The translations under genes were made by a program, and so were the position numbers. This document shows, piece by piece, positions 1 to 9,509 of a stretch of 64,000 nucleotides of DNA (positions are counted from its first letter, which is position 1; each line of letters opens with the position of its first letter). The notes below the pieces were generated by a model. It was given only the letters and a program-made list of their open reading frames with translations. It ran no database searches and was not told the origin of the DNA. Source of the stretch: Selenomonas sp. TAMA-11512 (GTDB lineage: Bacteria; Bacillota; Negativicutes; Selenomonadales; Selenomonadaceae); the NCBI RefSeq assembly GCF_037076525.1, contig NZ_AP029018.1:2216501-2280500 (forward strand), written 5' to 3'.

Positions 1-428
1 TGGTCGAAAAGGATTTCCATATCTGCGAGAGAGTCGATAGCGACGCCGACCTTGCCGACTTCGCCTTCCGAGATGGAAGCATCGGAGTCATACCCGATCT
101 GGGTGGGCAGATCAAACGCGCACGAAAGCCCCATTGCACCGTTTTCGATCAGCATGCGATAGCGCTTGTTGGATTCCTCCGCCGTGGAGAAACCGGCATA
201 CATGCGCATCGTCCAGAAGCGTCCGCGATACATCGTCGGCTGCACGCCGCGGGTGTACGGATACTCCCCCGGGAAACCGACTTCAGCCGCATACTTCTCT
301 CCCTCTACATCCAGAGGCGTGTAGAGGCGCTGCTTCGGAAGGTGCGGGCGCTCAGGGAATTTTGCCGTTGCCTTTTCGACAACAGCATCATACTTTGCGA
401 GCTCTTCTCTGATTTTCTCATTGCTCAT
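1..428 (-). CDS. Methylmalonyl-CoA mutase large subunit, N-terminal part (cut by window edge)
   Basis: This is the first ~142 codons of the B12-dependent mutase that interconverts succinyl-CoA and (R)-methylmalonyl-CoA in the succinate-propionate pathway. The translation has the family's characteristic N-terminal stretch ([20 protein letters not shown], then [14 protein letters not shown] and [14 protein letters not shown]), which lines the substrate channel of the TIM-barrel domain. The ATG at 428 has an AGGAGG about nine bases upstream. The gene follows the CoA-transferase in the same direction with a 191-bp gap, which fits a shared propionate pathway. The B12-binding C-terminus lies outside the window. 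Confidence 0.93.
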   Translation of the reverse strand, partial: MSNEKIREELAKYDAVVEKATAKFPERPHLPKQRLYTPLDVEGEKYAAEVGFPGEYPYTRGVQPTMYRGRFWTMRMYAGFSTAEESNKRYRMLIENGAMGLSCAFDLPTQIGYDSDASISEGEVGKVGVAIDSLADMEILFD

Positions 429-619
429 AAGAGATTTTCCTCCTCGTATATGCATAGACAGATGGTTAAACCCTTCAGCAGATGCTCTTTTACATCGAGC
501 GAGATGCCGCAAACGCGGAATTAAGAAAAGCACCTGTTGTCGAGGCAGATGCCTTTGGACGTGATTTCGGCAAGTCATGTGTCGAGCATGACTCGTCCGC
601 AAAGAAATACGTGTCGAGC

Positions 620-2122
620 TTACTTCTTCATCGTACCCGTCTTTACAAATCTTTCATGGAAGGAGAGCGCCTCCGAAAGGATGTGCGGCGTGTGGGCATT
701 GCCCGTCTCCTTCACGGCGCGCTCGAAGTAGTCGCGGAGCATGGGGCGATAGTCCGGATGCGCGACATTCTCGATGATTTCCTTCGCTCTCTCCTTCGGG
801 CTCTTATTGCGAAGGTCCGCAACACCCTGCTCGGAGATGATGATGTCGACATCCGCCTCCGTGTGGTCGACGTGCGAACAGAAGGGAACGACCGACGAGA
901 TGGCACCATTCTTCGCAATCGACGGCGTGTAGAAGATCGTTAGGTAGGAGTTGCGCGAGAAGTCACACGAGCCGCCGATGCCGTTCATCATCTTCGTGCC
1001 GCAGATGTGCGTCGAATTGACGTTGCCGTAGATGTCGACCTCGATGGCCGTATTCATGCCGATGACGCCGATGCGGCGGACGACCTCCGGATGATTGGAG
1101 ACTTCCTGCGGGCGGAGCAGAAGATACTTCTTGTACTCCTCGACGTTCTTGTAGAAGCGCTCCATGCCTGCCGGCGATGGGGAAAACGCCGTTCCGGCGC
1201 AGAAGTCGAGCTTGCCGGCATCGATGAGATCGAGCATGCCGTCCTGAATGACCTCCGTCGAGACGATGAGATGCTCGAAGTCCGAATCGACAAAACCGGC
1301 AATGACGGCATTCGCGACGTTGCCGACACCCGACTGCAGCGGGAGCAAGTTCTTCGGCATGTGCCCCTTCCTGACCTCGTCCTTCAGGAGCTGAATCGTG
1401 AGGTCCGCCATCTTGTGCGAGTTCTCGTCGATGGGCGCGAGGTCGCGCGTCTTGTCGGTGATGTCACAGGGAACGATGTACATGATCTTCTCCGGCGTAC
1501 AGGGGATGTACGGTGTCCCGATGCGGTCATCCGGCTTGACGATCGGGATCGGCAGGCGATTCGGAGGATCGAGCGGCACGTAGACATCATGCATGCCCTC
1601 AAGCGTCAGAGGCTGTGACGTGTTGACCTCGACGATGATCTTGTCCGCCTGCTGGACATACGACGGCGCGTTGCCCAGAGACGTCGAAGGGATGATATTG
1701 CCCTCTTCCGTGATGGCAACCGCCTCGACGACACAGACATCGATATCGCCGTAAAAGCCGTAGCGCGCGTTCTGCGCCGACATGGAGAGATGGATATCCT
1801 GATAGTTGATCGTACCGTCATTGATCTGCTTGCGAACAATCGCATCCGTCTGATAGGGAATGCGATTCTTGATGCCCTTGACCTCAGCCAGTGTGTGATC
1901 GAGTTCAGGCCCCGTCGATGCGCCTGTCCACAGGTTGATCGTGAAGGGCTCCTTCTTCATGCGCTCGGCAAGAGCGATAGGTACCGCCTTCGGATAGCTC
2001 GAAGCCGTGAAGCCGCTCATGGCGACATTCATGCCCGGCTTAAAAAAAGCCGCCGCCTCTTCCGCGCTCACAATCTTGGAGTGTAAATCCCTGTTGCGTA
2101 CACGGTCTTTAATGTCGATCAT
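620..2122 (-). CDS. Acetyl-CoA hydrolase/transferase family; probable succinate/propionyl-CoA CoA-transferase
   Basis: This 500-residue protein has the usual length for the Cat1/AarC/ScpC family, which moves CoA between acyl-CoA and a carboxylate. The C-terminal half carries the Gly-rich [11 protein letters not shown] stretch (about residues 264-273) and STEVIQDG with Glu290 in the place of the catalytic glutamate. [10 protein letters not shown] and the late SEQGVADLR block are also family hallmarks. Its position beside methylmalonyl-CoA mutase makes propionyl-CoA:succinate CoA transfer the most likely reaction; acetate-dependent activity is possible. It has its own promoter downstream of rex, so redox control is plausible. 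Confidence 0.9.
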   Translation of the reverse strand: MIDIKDRVRNRDLHSKIVSAEEAAAFFKPGMNVAMSGFTASSYPKAVPIALAERMKKEPFTINLWTGASTGPELDHTLAEVKGIKNRIPYQTDAIVRKQINDGTINYQDIHLSMSAQNARYGFYGDIDVCVVEAVAITEEGNIIPSTSLGNAPSYVQQADKIIVEVNTSQPLTLEGMHDVYVPLDPPNRLPIPIVKPDDRIGTPYIPCTPEKIMYIVPCDITDKTRDLAPIDENSHKMADLTIQLLKDEVRKGHMPKNLLPLQSGVGNVANAVIAGFVDSDFEHLIVSTEVIQDGMLDLIDAGKLDFCAGTAFSPSPAGMERFYKNVEEYKKYLLLRPQEVSNHPEVVRRIGVIGMNTAIEVDIYGNVNSTHICGTKMMNGIGGSCDFSRNSYLTIFYTPSIAKNGAISSVVPFCSHVDHTEADVDIIISEQGVADLRNKSPKERAKEIIENVAHPDYRPMLRDYFERAVKETGNAHTPHILSEALSFHERFVKTGTMKK

Positions 2123-2303
2123 AGATAATCCTCCCTTGTATGCCTTCTTTCGGCGCCATATCGGGTGCTAGACTCCCCATATCGGCACCTTTGATGAACT
2201 GTCTCCGAGGAAATGCAATGCAAGCCGAAAAGGCTATGAATTGCGCAATAATTAATAAGTATCAATTATCATATCCCCCTGTGACAATTATATCCTAAAG
2301 CTA

Positions 2304-2332
2304 AGAATACCACAGAAAAAAATGCCCGTCAA
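2304..2332 (-). promoter_or_regulatory. Sigma-A-type promoter for the CoA-transferase
   Basis: On the minus strand TTGACG (2327-2332) is separated by exactly 17 bp from TATTCT (2304-2309). It is the best -35/-10 pair in the 278-bp gap between rex and the CoA-transferase and would give a leader of about 175 nt. Weaker -10-like TATAAT at 2287-2292 lacks a partner -35. Confidence 0.55.
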
Positions 2333-2369
2333 GTCAAGTTCTATCTACTTCTTCGCCATTTTCAAATTC

Positions 2370-2387
2370 TTGTGAAAATGTGCGCAA
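2370..2387. promoter_or_regulatory. Candidate Rex operator
   Basis: TTGTGAA-AATG-TGCGCAA matches the Rex consensus TTGTGAA-N4-TTCACAA perfectly in the left half and at 5 of 7 positions in the right half. It lies 38 bp upstream of the CoA-transferase -35 and immediately after the rex stop codon. A second overlapping inverted repeat (CATTTTCA at 2357-2364, TGAAAATG at 2373-2380) is present. Rex control of a propionate-pathway gene would make sense, but binding is inferred. Confidence 0.4.
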
Positions 2388-2400
2388 TTTCCGACATTCG

Positions 2401-3036
2401 CTAGATTTTTCTCGCCATGTAGAACGAGAGATTCGACAGACCGACAGACAGGTCTTCGTTGACGATCGCGATGCTCTCGGGGATTTTGATGCGCGCCGGG
2501 GCAAAGTTCCAGATGCCCTTGACATTCGCCTCGGCAAGCATATCCGCGACGCCCTGCGCAAACGGCGCTGGGACGGCGATGACGCCGATCTCGATGCGGC
2601 GCTCGGCGGCAATCTCCTTGAGGTTCGCGATGTCCTCGACCTTGATGTGGTTGACGCGTGTGCCGATGACGGCGGGATCCTGATCGAAGAGCGCGACCAT
2701 ATTGAAGCCCAGGACGGAGAAGTTCTGATAGTTGGCGAGCGCCGCGCCGAGATGCCCGATGCCGACGACGGCGATGTTCCAATGCTGATCGAGACCGAGG
2801 ATCGTGCCGACATTGCGCTTGAGCTCATTGACAAAGTAGCCGACGCCCTTCTTGCCGAACTGACCGAAGGAGGCGAGATCCTTGCGTATCTGCTCCGGCG
2901 TGATGGAGAGCCGCCGCCCCAGCTCCTCGGAGGAAATGATGTCCATGCCCTCGTCCTGCACGAGCCGGAGTGCGCGGAAATAAAGCGGCAATCGGTCGAC
3001 TGTCGCCTTGGATATGTTCATCTGCTCTTTCTTCAT
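2401..3036 (-). CDS. rex: Redox-sensing transcriptional repressor Rex
   Basis: Rex represses fermentation genes and is released by a high NADH/NAD+ ratio. The protein (211 aa, normal length) has an N-terminal winged helix (residues 1-80, with RKDLASFGQFGKKGVGY at 51-67, the family signature) and a Rossmann NAD(H) domain with GIGHLG at 92-97. The C-terminal helix typical of domain swapping is intact. The start overlaps the preceding ligase-like gene's stop by four bases (ATGA), so the two are translationally coupled. It is the last gene of the valS/folC/ligase/rex run. Confidence 0.96.
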   Translation of the reverse strand: MKKEQMNISKATVDRLPLYFRALRLVQDEGMDIISSEELGRRLSITPEQIRKDLASFGQFGKKGVGYFVNELKRNVGTILGLDQHWNIAVVGIGHLGAALANYQNFSVLGFNMVALFDQDPAVIGTRVNHIKVEDIANLKEIAAERRIEIGVIAVPAPFAQGVADMLAEANVKGIWNFAPARIKIPESIAIVNEDLSVGLSNLSFYMARKI

Positions 3037-4382
3037 GCTTCGTCACCGCCCTTTTCTGCCGCCTTTTCTTCCTTCTTCGCGCGGATATCCTCCAGCGTCA
3101 TGCGAAGCCGATTCCTGCGGGCGATCTGCTCCTCCACGGCGGCACGCTCCACGTCCTCCGGAGCGAGCGCATCGCCGACGCCGACCATCGCCGCAAGGAG
3201 ATAGAAGAGCATCGACGAGGGGATATTGAAGAGGACATAGTCCGTCACGCCGTTCAGCGCGATACTGAGAATCGCGAGCGCGAGCCCCAGCATGAGTCCC
3301 TGACGGAAGCCCGCCGTGTCCTCCGCCTTCGACAGAAACGCCCGAAGCATCGTACCGAAGAAGTACCAAAAGAACGTGAGCGCCCCGACGACGCCGATTT
3401 CCGCCGCGTAGTTCAGATACATATTGTGCGCGTGGACGACGAGCACATCGGCACCCTCAAGGTAGAAGTCGTACGCCGGATAGACCATCCAGTAGGCTCC
3501 CCAGCCGATGCCGAAGAAGGGGTGATCCGCGATCATCTGCACGGTGCTGTCCCAGAGCGCAATGCGCATCTCCATTGAGGTGTCCATCTGCGTGAAGACG
3601 GAGATGACGCGCTCATAGAGCGCCGAATCGAGTGTGAGCAGTCCCGCGCCGACCGCCGTCACGCCGAGCAGTACGCGCCAATCGCGCAGCATGCCGTAGA
3701 GCGCGAGCACCGCCGCGATAGTAAGCACCGCGCCGCGTGCGTACGTCATGGCGAGACACGCCGCGGACAGGAGGATCACGACGCCGAGCAGTACCTTCAT
3801 GCTGCGGTTCCGAAGCTTTATGAGGAAGCCGAAGGCGAGCGCGATCATGACATCGAGATAGCCGGCAAGGATGTTCGGATTTTCCCACGTCGAGAAGATG
3901 CGTTTCTTGAGCTCGGGGAACGCGTCGCCGTCCACCCATTTCATCTCGTTCGTGTCGATGCCGAACACGAATTGACTGAAGCCGTAGAAGACGACGAGCA
4001 GAAGCGACGTCAGGAGCGCGTAGCATATCGTCTTGAGTTCCCGCGATGTGCGGATGCGCTGGCCGACGAGGAAATACGTCAGAAGATATACGCCCACGAG
4101 ATTGTAGTAATTGTAAAAGCTGAAGCCCGGATCGGGCGAGACAAGGATGGACACCGCGCCCAATGCGGCAAAAATCGCCACGGGCACGTCAAAGGGCAGA
4201 TGGCGAAAATACCGCTCCTCCGCATCCGATGCAAAGCGTCCGATGTAGCATACAAGACCCAGGAGCGCCGCCGCCGTCGCCAATGTCGGAGAAAGCGCGA
4301 TCAAAAACGCCTCCGCCACGATCATATAGTAAAGGCCGCCGTCAAAGAATTCGACCCACATACCTCTTCGTTCCTGCCGCAA
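3033..4382 (-). CDS. O-antigen ligase / Wzy-like polymerase family membrane protein
   Basis: This protein of about 449 aa has roughly ten to eleven hydrophobic segments and a large polar loop (about residues 230-330) with the WNPNILA-like TWENPNILAG motif and a conserved HAHNMYLNYAAEIG block containing the histidine typical of the O-antigen ligase/polymerase superfamily. The C-terminal 50 residues are charged and coiled-coil-like. It acts in the inner membrane, joining or polymerising surface glycans; the substrate cannot be told. The start is either TTG at 4382, which has GAGGTG five bases upstream, or ATG at 4361. The gene lies 9 bp after folC and overlaps rex. Confidence 0.8.
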   Translation of the reverse strand: MRQERRGMWVEFFDGGLYYMIVAEAFLIALSPTLATAAALLGLVCYIGRFASDAEERYFRHLPFDVPVAIFAALGAVSILVSPDPGFSFYNYYNLVGVYLLTYFLVGQRIRTSRELKTICYALLTSLLLVVFYGFSQFVFGIDTNEMKWVDGDAFPELKKRIFSTWENPNILAGYLDVMIALAFGFLIKLRNRSMKVLLGVVILLSAACLAMTYARGAVLTIAAVLALYGMLRDWRVLLGVTAVGAGLLTLDSALYERVISVFTQMDTSMEMRIALWDSTVQMIADHPFFGIGWGAYWMVYPAYDFYLEGADVLVVHAHNMYLNYAAEIGVVGALTFFWYFFGTMLRAFLSKAEDTAGFRQGLMLGLALAILSIALNGVTDYVLFNIPSSMLFYLLAAMVGVGDALAPEDVERAAVEEQIARRNRLRMTLEDIRAKKEEKAAEKGGDEA

Positions 4383-4391
4383 AACAACACC

Positions 4392-5735
4392 TCATTCGCT
4401 AAGATAGAAATTCACCGGGATAGATGACGCGATGCTGTTTTTCTCCTTGATAAGACGGCGGAGCTCTCCGATCAGATAGAGCGAACCCGCGCAGATCAGG
4501 ATATCCTCCTCCCCGACGAGAGAGAGCGCGCGGTCGAGCGCTTCCTCCGCCGAGCCGCAGGTCGTCACCTCGGACGCCATCGTATCCGCAATCGCTTTGA
4601 TCGCTTCCGGGTCGCTTGCCCTCTCCGACTGCGGCCGCGTCAGCACGACGCGATCCTGCGGACGGAAGAGGATGTGCAGCATCTGCTCGACCTCCTTGTC
4701 CTTCAGGATGCCGAGGAGAAATACGCGAGACTCCTCCTTGTAATAGCTGTCGAGGCTGTCGCGAAGAGCGCGCATACCCGCGGGATTGTGGGCGCCGTCC
4801 ACAAGGATGCGCTGCGAACCGATCGCCATGCGCTCAAATCGGCCGGGCCACTCCGCAATGGAAAGCGCGTAGGCGACGGCCTCCTTTGTAATCGACGGAT
4901 TCGTCTGCTTGAGAATCTGCGCCGCCATGATGGCAAGCGCCGCGTTCTTGATCTGATACGTGCCGAGAAGGCGCAGGGCAAACCTTTCATCTGTCACGCC
5001 GAGAAGCGGGGATGAGAAGGAAATCACCTGACGGAAGTGATCGAAGTTCTCCGCCTTTGCCGAGAAGTCCTCTCCGAGGACGAACATGTCCGCACTCTTC
5101 TCTTCCGCGGTTTCGCGCAGGATGTCCAGCGGCTCTCCCGTCGCCGCCGTGACGACGGGGACGCCCTCCTTGATGATGCCCGCCTTGTGCCGCGCGATTC
5201 CCTCCAGGGTGCCGCCGCAGCGATCGGCGTGCTCCATCTCGACATTCGTGATGATGGAGAGCTCCGGCACGATGACGTTTGTCGAGTCGAGAAGCCCGCC
5301 GAGACCGACCTCGATGACCGCATAGTCGACCTTCTTTTCAGCAAAGATGACAAAGGCTGCCGCCGTCAGGACTTCAAACTCCGTCGGCGACTCCAGCCCC
5401 TCGCGAAGCATTGTATCGACAGCCCCGCGCACCTTCGTTACGGCGGCGGCAAATGACTCCTCATCGATCGTCTGCCCGTCGATGCGCATGCGCTCCGTAT
5501 ACGAGAGGAGATGCGGCGAGATGTAGAGACCTGTCTTGAGTCCCGCCTTTGTCAGGATTGCCGAGGTCATCAGGGCCGTCGACCCCTTGCCGTTCGTTCC
5601 CGTCACGTGGACGGTCGCGTAGCGATTCTCGGGATGTCCGAGAAGCTCCGTGAGCCTCTCTATGCGTTTCAGACCAAGCTGACTGCCGAAGACCGCCAGC
5701 GACTCCAAATATAACAGACTTGCTTGATAGTCCAT
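4392..5735 (-). CDS. folC: Bifunctional folylpolyglutamate synthase / dihydrofolate synthase
   Basis: FolC is an ATP-dependent ligase that adds glutamate to dihydropteroate and folates in the cytoplasm. The P-loop TGTNGKGSTA sits near residues 45-54, followed by the YISPHLLSYTERMRI block and the C-terminal VDGAHNPAGMRAL motif shared by Mur-type ligases. Length (447 aa) is normal. It follows valS with a 92-bp gap, an arrangement common in Firmicutes, and precedes the ligase-like gene by 9 bp. Confidence 0.95.
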   Translation of the reverse strand: MDYQASLLYLESLAVFGSQLGLKRIERLTELLGHPENRYATVHVTGTNGKGSTALMTSAILTKAGLKTGLYISPHLLSYTERMRIDGQTIDEESFAAAVTKVRGAVDTMLREGLESPTEFEVLTAAAFVIFAEKKVDYAVIEVGLGGLLDSTNVIVPELSIITNVEMEHADRCGGTLEGIARHKAGIIKEGVPVVTAATGEPLDILRETAEEKSADMFVLGEDFSAKAENFDHFRQVISFSSPLLGVTDERFALRLLGTYQIKNAALAIMAAQILKQTNPSITKEAVAYALSIAEWPGRFERMAIGSQRILVDGAHNPAGMRALRDSLDSYYKEESRVFLLGILKDKEVEQMLHILFRPQDRVVLTRPQSERASDPEAIKAIADTMASEVTTCGSAEEALDRALSLVGEEDILICAGSLYLIGELRRLIKEKNSIASSIPVNFYLSE

Positions 5736-5827
5736 ATCTGCTCCTTTGCACGGAACGCCGATCGCATCCGGCGCCTCCGCGGGAAATTACCCTATGGACA
5801 ATAGGCATGCGGAGTCTTTTATACTGC

Positions 5828-8509
5828 TCAAAGAGACTCTTTATCCCCTATATGCCCCAAGTACCCGATTCGCTCCTCAATGCTCTGTGCCTTCTCCTTC
5901 GCCGCGGTCAGCTTTTCCCGCTCCTTCTCCACGACGGCTGCCGGAGCCTTGGCGACGAAGGATTCGTTGGACAGCTTGCCGCCGAGACGTTTCTCCTCGT
6001 CGCGGAGCTTTTCGAGTTCCGCCTTGAGCCGCGCAATTTCCTTGTCGATATCGATAAGTCCCTTGAGCGGCAGATAGATCTCGACTCCGAAGGCGACGGA
6101 GGTCGTCGCGTTCTCCGGTGTCTCGCTCACCGGCTCCGCAATCGTCACGGGGAACGCTGAGGCGAGCGATACGAGATAGTCCTCGTTCTCCACGAAGCGT
6201 CCGCGCAGTTCATTGTCCGCGATATAGAGAATGACGGGGCTCTTGTGCCCCGGCGTCGCGCCGACCTCCGCGCGCATGTTGCGGATCGCGCGAATGACCT
6301 CCATCATGGCGGTCATGACCGACTCGCTCGCCGCATCGACAAGCGAGTCGTCCGCGACGGGGAATGAGGCGATCATGATGCTCTCGCCCTCATGCGGCAC
6401 CTTCTGCCAGATCTCCTCCGTGATGAACGGCATGAAGGGGTGCAGCAGGCGGAGCGTCCCCTCGAGGACGTGCGCCAGGACATATTGTGCCGTCCGCTTC
6501 GAGCGGACATCCCCGCTCTTATCGTAGAGACGATCCTTGACGAGCTCGATGTACCAATCGCAGAACTCATTCCAGATAAATTCGTAGATCGCGCGCGCCG
6601 CCTCGCCGAGCTCAAACTTCTCGAGGTTTTCCGTCACGCCCGTGATCGTCTTCTGATAGCGCGAGAGAATCCACCGATCCGAGAGCGCGAAGTCCTCTGC
6701 ATCAGGCACAATGGAAGCATCGTAGCCTTCGAGGTTCATGAGCATGAAGCGCGAGGCGTTCCACAGCTTGTTCGCGAAGTTGCGGGCGCTCTCGACGCGC
6801 TCCATGTAGAAGCGCATATCGTTGCCCGGCGTATTGCCCGTCACGAGCATGAAGCGCAGCGTATCCGCGCCGTACTTGTCGATGACCTCGACAGGGTCGA
6901 TGCCGTTGCCGAGCGACTTGCTCATCTTGCGCCCCTGCGAATCGCGCACGAGTCCGTGGATGAACACGCGCCGGAACGGAACATCCTTGCCGAAGCGCAG
7001 CCCCATCATCATCATACGGGCGACCCAGAAGAAGATGATGTCGTAACCGGTCACAAGCGTCGCCGTCGGATAGTATTTCTCGAGCTCCGGCGCCTGCTCG
7101 GGCCATCCCATCGTCTCGAACGGCCAAAGCGCCGAGCTGAACCACGTATCGAGGACATCCTCATCCTGACGGATGTGATCGCTGCCGCAGTGCGCGCACG
7201 TCGTCGGATCCTCGCGTGCGACTGTCGTCTTGCCGCAGTCGTCACAGTGCCATGCGGGAATGCGGTGCCCCCACCAGAGCTGGCGGGAAATGCACCAGTC
7301 ACGGATGTTCTCGAGCCAGTTCATATAAATCTTGTCAAACCGCGCGGGAACAAACTGCGTCCTGCCGCTCCGGACGGCTTCCATCGCCGGTGCCGCCAGC
7401 GCCTCCATGCGGACGAACCACTGCTTCGAGACGAGCGGCTCCACCGTCGAACGGCAGCGCGAACAGTGCCCCACCGCGTGCTCATGCTCCTCCGTCTTGA
7501 TGAGGACGCCCGCCGCCTCGAGATCCTTGATGAGCTCCTTGCGGCAGGCATAGCGATCCATGCCCGAATACTTTCCGATCCCGTCCGACATCGTGCCGTC
7601 GTTTTCGATGACCTTGACCTGCGGCAGGTCGTGGCGCAGCCCCATCTCGTAATCGTTCGGATCATGCGCGGGCGTGACCTTGACCGCGCCCGTGCCGAAC
7701 GCGGGATCGACGTACGCGTCCGCGAAGACGGGAATCGGCTTGTTCACGATCGGCAGGATGACGTTCTTCCCGACGAGCGCCTTGTAGCGGTCATCGTCCG
7801 GATGCACGGCCACGCCCGTATCGCCGAACATCGTCTCGGGGCGCGTCGTCGCGATCTCGACATAGCTTTCCGTGCCCTCCACGAGGTAGCGCAGATGCCA
7901 GAGATTTCCCGCCTCCGTCTCGTGCTCGACCTCGATATCCGAAAGCGCCGTGTTGCACGAGGGGCACCAGTTCGTGATGCGTGTCCCCTGATAGATGAGA
8001 CCGTCCTCGTAGAGCGACACAAACGCCTCGCGGACCGCGTGCGAGCAGCCCTCATCCATCGTGAAGCGCTCGCGCGGCCAGTCCAGAGAGGAGCCGAGCG
8101 TGCGAAGCTGCGTCATGATGCGGCTGCCGTATTCCTCTTTCCATTCCCAGACGCGCTCCGTGAACTTCTCGCGTCCGAGATCGTAGCGGCTCTTCCCCTC
8201 ATTGCGCAGCTGCTCCTCGACTCTTGCCTGCGTCGCGATGCCCGCGTGGTCGCAGCCCGGCATCCAAAGCGCCGAATAGCCCTGCATGCGGCGCCAGCGA
8301 ATCAGGATATCCTGCAGCGTATTGTCGAGCGCGTGCCCTATGTGGAGCTGCCCCGTCACGTTCGGCGGCGGGATGACGATACTGTAGGGTGTCTTGCCGT
8401 CGTCCGCCGACGCGTGGAAGAAGCCGTTCGACTCCCAGTACGCGTACCACTTTTTCTCAAAGGCATTCGGGTCATAGGCCTTCGGGATATTCTCTTCTGC
8501 CATTTGCAT
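5828..8509 (-). CDS. valS: Valyl-tRNA synthetase
   Basis: This is a class I aminoacyl-tRNA synthetase of 893 aa, the normal length. HIGH is at residues 56-59, KMSKS at 528-532, and an editing (CP1) domain lies between with THRPE-type TTRPETMFGDT near 222. Zinc-binding CPSC/CAHC-type cysteine pairs and a C-terminal coiled coil (last ~70 residues, rich in Lys/Glu) are present. The start is ATG at 8509 or the second ATG six bases downstream. I see no T-box leader: the conserved specifier/antiterminator sequence is absent from the 240 bp upstream. Confidence 0.97.
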   Translation of the reverse strand: MQMAEENIPKAYDPNAFEKKWYAYWESNGFFHASADDGKTPYSIVIPPPNVTGQLHIGHALDNTLQDILIRWRRMQGYSALWMPGCDHAGIATQARVEEQLRNEGKSRYDLGREKFTERVWEWKEEYGSRIMTQLRTLGSSLDWPRERFTMDEGCSHAVREAFVSLYEDGLIYQGTRITNWCPSCNTALSDIEVEHETEAGNLWHLRYLVEGTESYVEIATTRPETMFGDTGVAVHPDDDRYKALVGKNVILPIVNKPIPVFADAYVDPAFGTGAVKVTPAHDPNDYEMGLRHDLPQVKVIENDGTMSDGIGKYSGMDRYACRKELIKDLEAAGVLIKTEEHEHAVGHCSRCRSTVEPLVSKQWFVRMEALAAPAMEAVRSGRTQFVPARFDKIYMNWLENIRDWCISRQLWWGHRIPAWHCDDCGKTTVAREDPTTCAHCGSDHIRQDEDVLDTWFSSALWPFETMGWPEQAPELEKYYPTATLVTGYDIIFFWVARMMMMGLRFGKDVPFRRVFIHGLVRDSQGRKMSKSLGNGIDPVEVIDKYGADTLRFMLVTGNTPGNDMRFYMERVESARNFANKLWNASRFMLMNLEGYDASIVPDAEDFALSDRWILSRYQKTITGVTENLEKFELGEAARAIYEFIWNEFCDWYIELVKDRLYDKSGDVRSKRTAQYVLAHVLEGTLRLLHPFMPFITEEIWQKVPHEGESIMIASFPVADDSLVDAASESVMTAMMEVIRAIRNMRAEVGATPGHKSPVILYIADNELRGRFVENEDYLVSLASAFPVTIAEPVSETPENATTSVAFGVEIYLPLKGLIDIDKEIARLKAELEKLRDEEKRLGGKLSNESFVAKAPAAVVEKEREKLTAAKEKAQSIEERIGYLGHIGDKESL

Positions 8510-8668
8510 CCTCCATATCTCAGAGCGAACACTTCGCGATTTTTTGACAAGCTGCGCGCAAGCTTCCTCCTGCGCTTCTCGCGGCGCCCTTCACAAAAAG
8601 GTCCGATCGGTCAGTGCCGCAGCTTTCATCTTTTGGGGTTTCATGAGAAATCTATTTCATAAAATGAT

Positions 8669-8697
8669 ATTTTAATATAAAAATCGAATTTTTGCAA
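8669..8697 (-). promoter_or_regulatory. Candidate promoter for valS
   Basis: TTGCAA (8692-8697) and TAAAAT (8669-8674) on the minus strand are 17 bp apart in an AT-rich stretch 160 bp upstream of valS. The same TTGCAA-17-TAAAAT pair occurs upstream of trxB. Confidence 0.45.
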
Positions 8698-8754
8698 TCC
8701 GGAAATAGTACGAACATCTGTATCAAAACCGCAGCGGCAGCATAATTAAAATCA

Positions 8755-9303
8755 TCAGTTGAACTGATGGTTTGAACAGATCCTATAAGGGCCAATTGCT
8801 TGTGGTAGCACCTTAAAGAGTACATCGAACGGTTCTGACAACCACACTCTTATCACGGGCTGCCCCCTACTCGGGGGCATTTTTATTTGCCTTTCTCTCT
8901 TGCTGCCCGTAAACGGGTCAACAAACTCCTTCAGACTTAGCTGATCTGCCATAATATCTTCCTGCAACTGATTCTGGATATACTCTTTAATTGCAGTTTC
9001 ATATTTCCCTACCGTATCCACATAGTAACCTCTACACCAAAAGTGTCGATTCCCGTACTTATACTTCAAACTTGCATGCCGATCAAAATCATCAAACTGC
9101 TCTTCAAATATCCCATAAAGCTCGACACACTCATATGGGGTGGTATGCTTATCAGCATATGGAATATGGTCCGGGCAACACTCCGCGGCTAAAATTTCTA
9201 CGCCTTTACGTTCACATAAATCCCTCAAAATTTTCCTACATCCGTCTTAATCTGTTTGTATATCACCTGTCGTCGATATGTTCGAGCAAACACTAATATG
9301 CAT
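8755..9303 (-). pseudogene. Frameshifted IS200-type TnpA (Y1 transposase)
   Basis: Conserved pieces of the ~150-aa Y1 HUH transposase are spread over several frames. RRQVIYKQIKTDVG reads in one frame near 9240-9290, RDLCERKGVEILAAECCPDHI in a second, HMLISIPPHMSVSSFMGYLK in a third, and DRHASLKYKYGNRHFWCRGY back in the second. This implies a one-base loss near 9232, a one-base gain inside the DHIHM motif and a compensating one-base loss about 80 bp later. The single open frame (8755-9228) therefore has a scrambled middle and lacks the HUH pair. It should be inactive. Confidence 0.85.
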
Positions 9304-9308
9304 TGACA

Positions 9309-9369
9309 AGCGCCTCCTATGCTATCTTTGTGGTTGTCAGGCCACATATAGTTTAGCATAGGAGGCGCT
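9309..9369. repeat. 16-bp perfect inverted repeat of the IS200-like end
   Basis: AGCGCCTCCTATGCTA (9309-9324) and its exact complement (9354-9369) enclose a 29-nt loop. It lies just upstream of the tnpA start, where IS200 elements carry an outward-transcription-blocking and translation-blocking stem. Its perfection contrasts with the degraded transposase. Confidence 0.8.
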
Positions 9370-9509
9370 ACCCTTTTCTGTAAGATTTTTTTATCTGCCC
9401 CCGGTTGAACTGAGGGATTTTATCATAATCATGCCTATCGGCGCCGTTTGTTTGTGTTTCTATGCGAATGTCTCTTTATCGTTCTTTCATGTCAAAGGCG
9501 TATGGGAGG

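Larger units (their letters stand above)
8751..9425 (-). mobile_element. Decayed IS200/IS605-family element
   Basis: The element holds a broken Y1 transposase and the subterminal palindromes typical of the family. The right-end hairpin is CATCAG-TTGAA-CTGATG (8753-8769); at the other end there is a 16-bp perfect inverted repeat (9309-9369) and a copy of GGTTGAACTGA close to 9403. No tnpB is present. Ends are approximate because this family has no terminal inverted repeats or target duplication. It separates valS from the etfA operon. Confidence 0.75.

Noticed and set aside
571-592. Hairpin between the CoA-transferase and methylmalonyl-CoA mutase as a terminator
   Set aside because: GTCATG and CATGAC pair over only six bases with no T-run on the minus strand, too weak to call.
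2357-2380. Rho-independent terminator after rex
   Set aside because: The CATTTTCA/TGAAAATG stem is AT-rich, has an eight-base loop and is not followed by a T-run on the minus strand; an operator is more likely.
6392-8662. 756-codon open frame on the plus strand opposite valS
   Set aside because: It is a shadow of valS in high-GC DNA: no ribosome site, Arg/His-rich composition, and no recognisable domain. The same applies to other long plus-strand frames opposite glutamine synthetase, the portal and the decarboxylase.
8510-8750. T-box leader upstream of valS
   Set aside because: The conserved antiterminator sequence (AGGGTGG-N-ACCGCG type) and a terminator-antiterminator pair are not present on the minus strand.
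8755-9228. Intact IS200 transposase
   Set aside because: The open frame exists, but its middle is out of frame relative to conserved TnpA and the HUH motif is broken.
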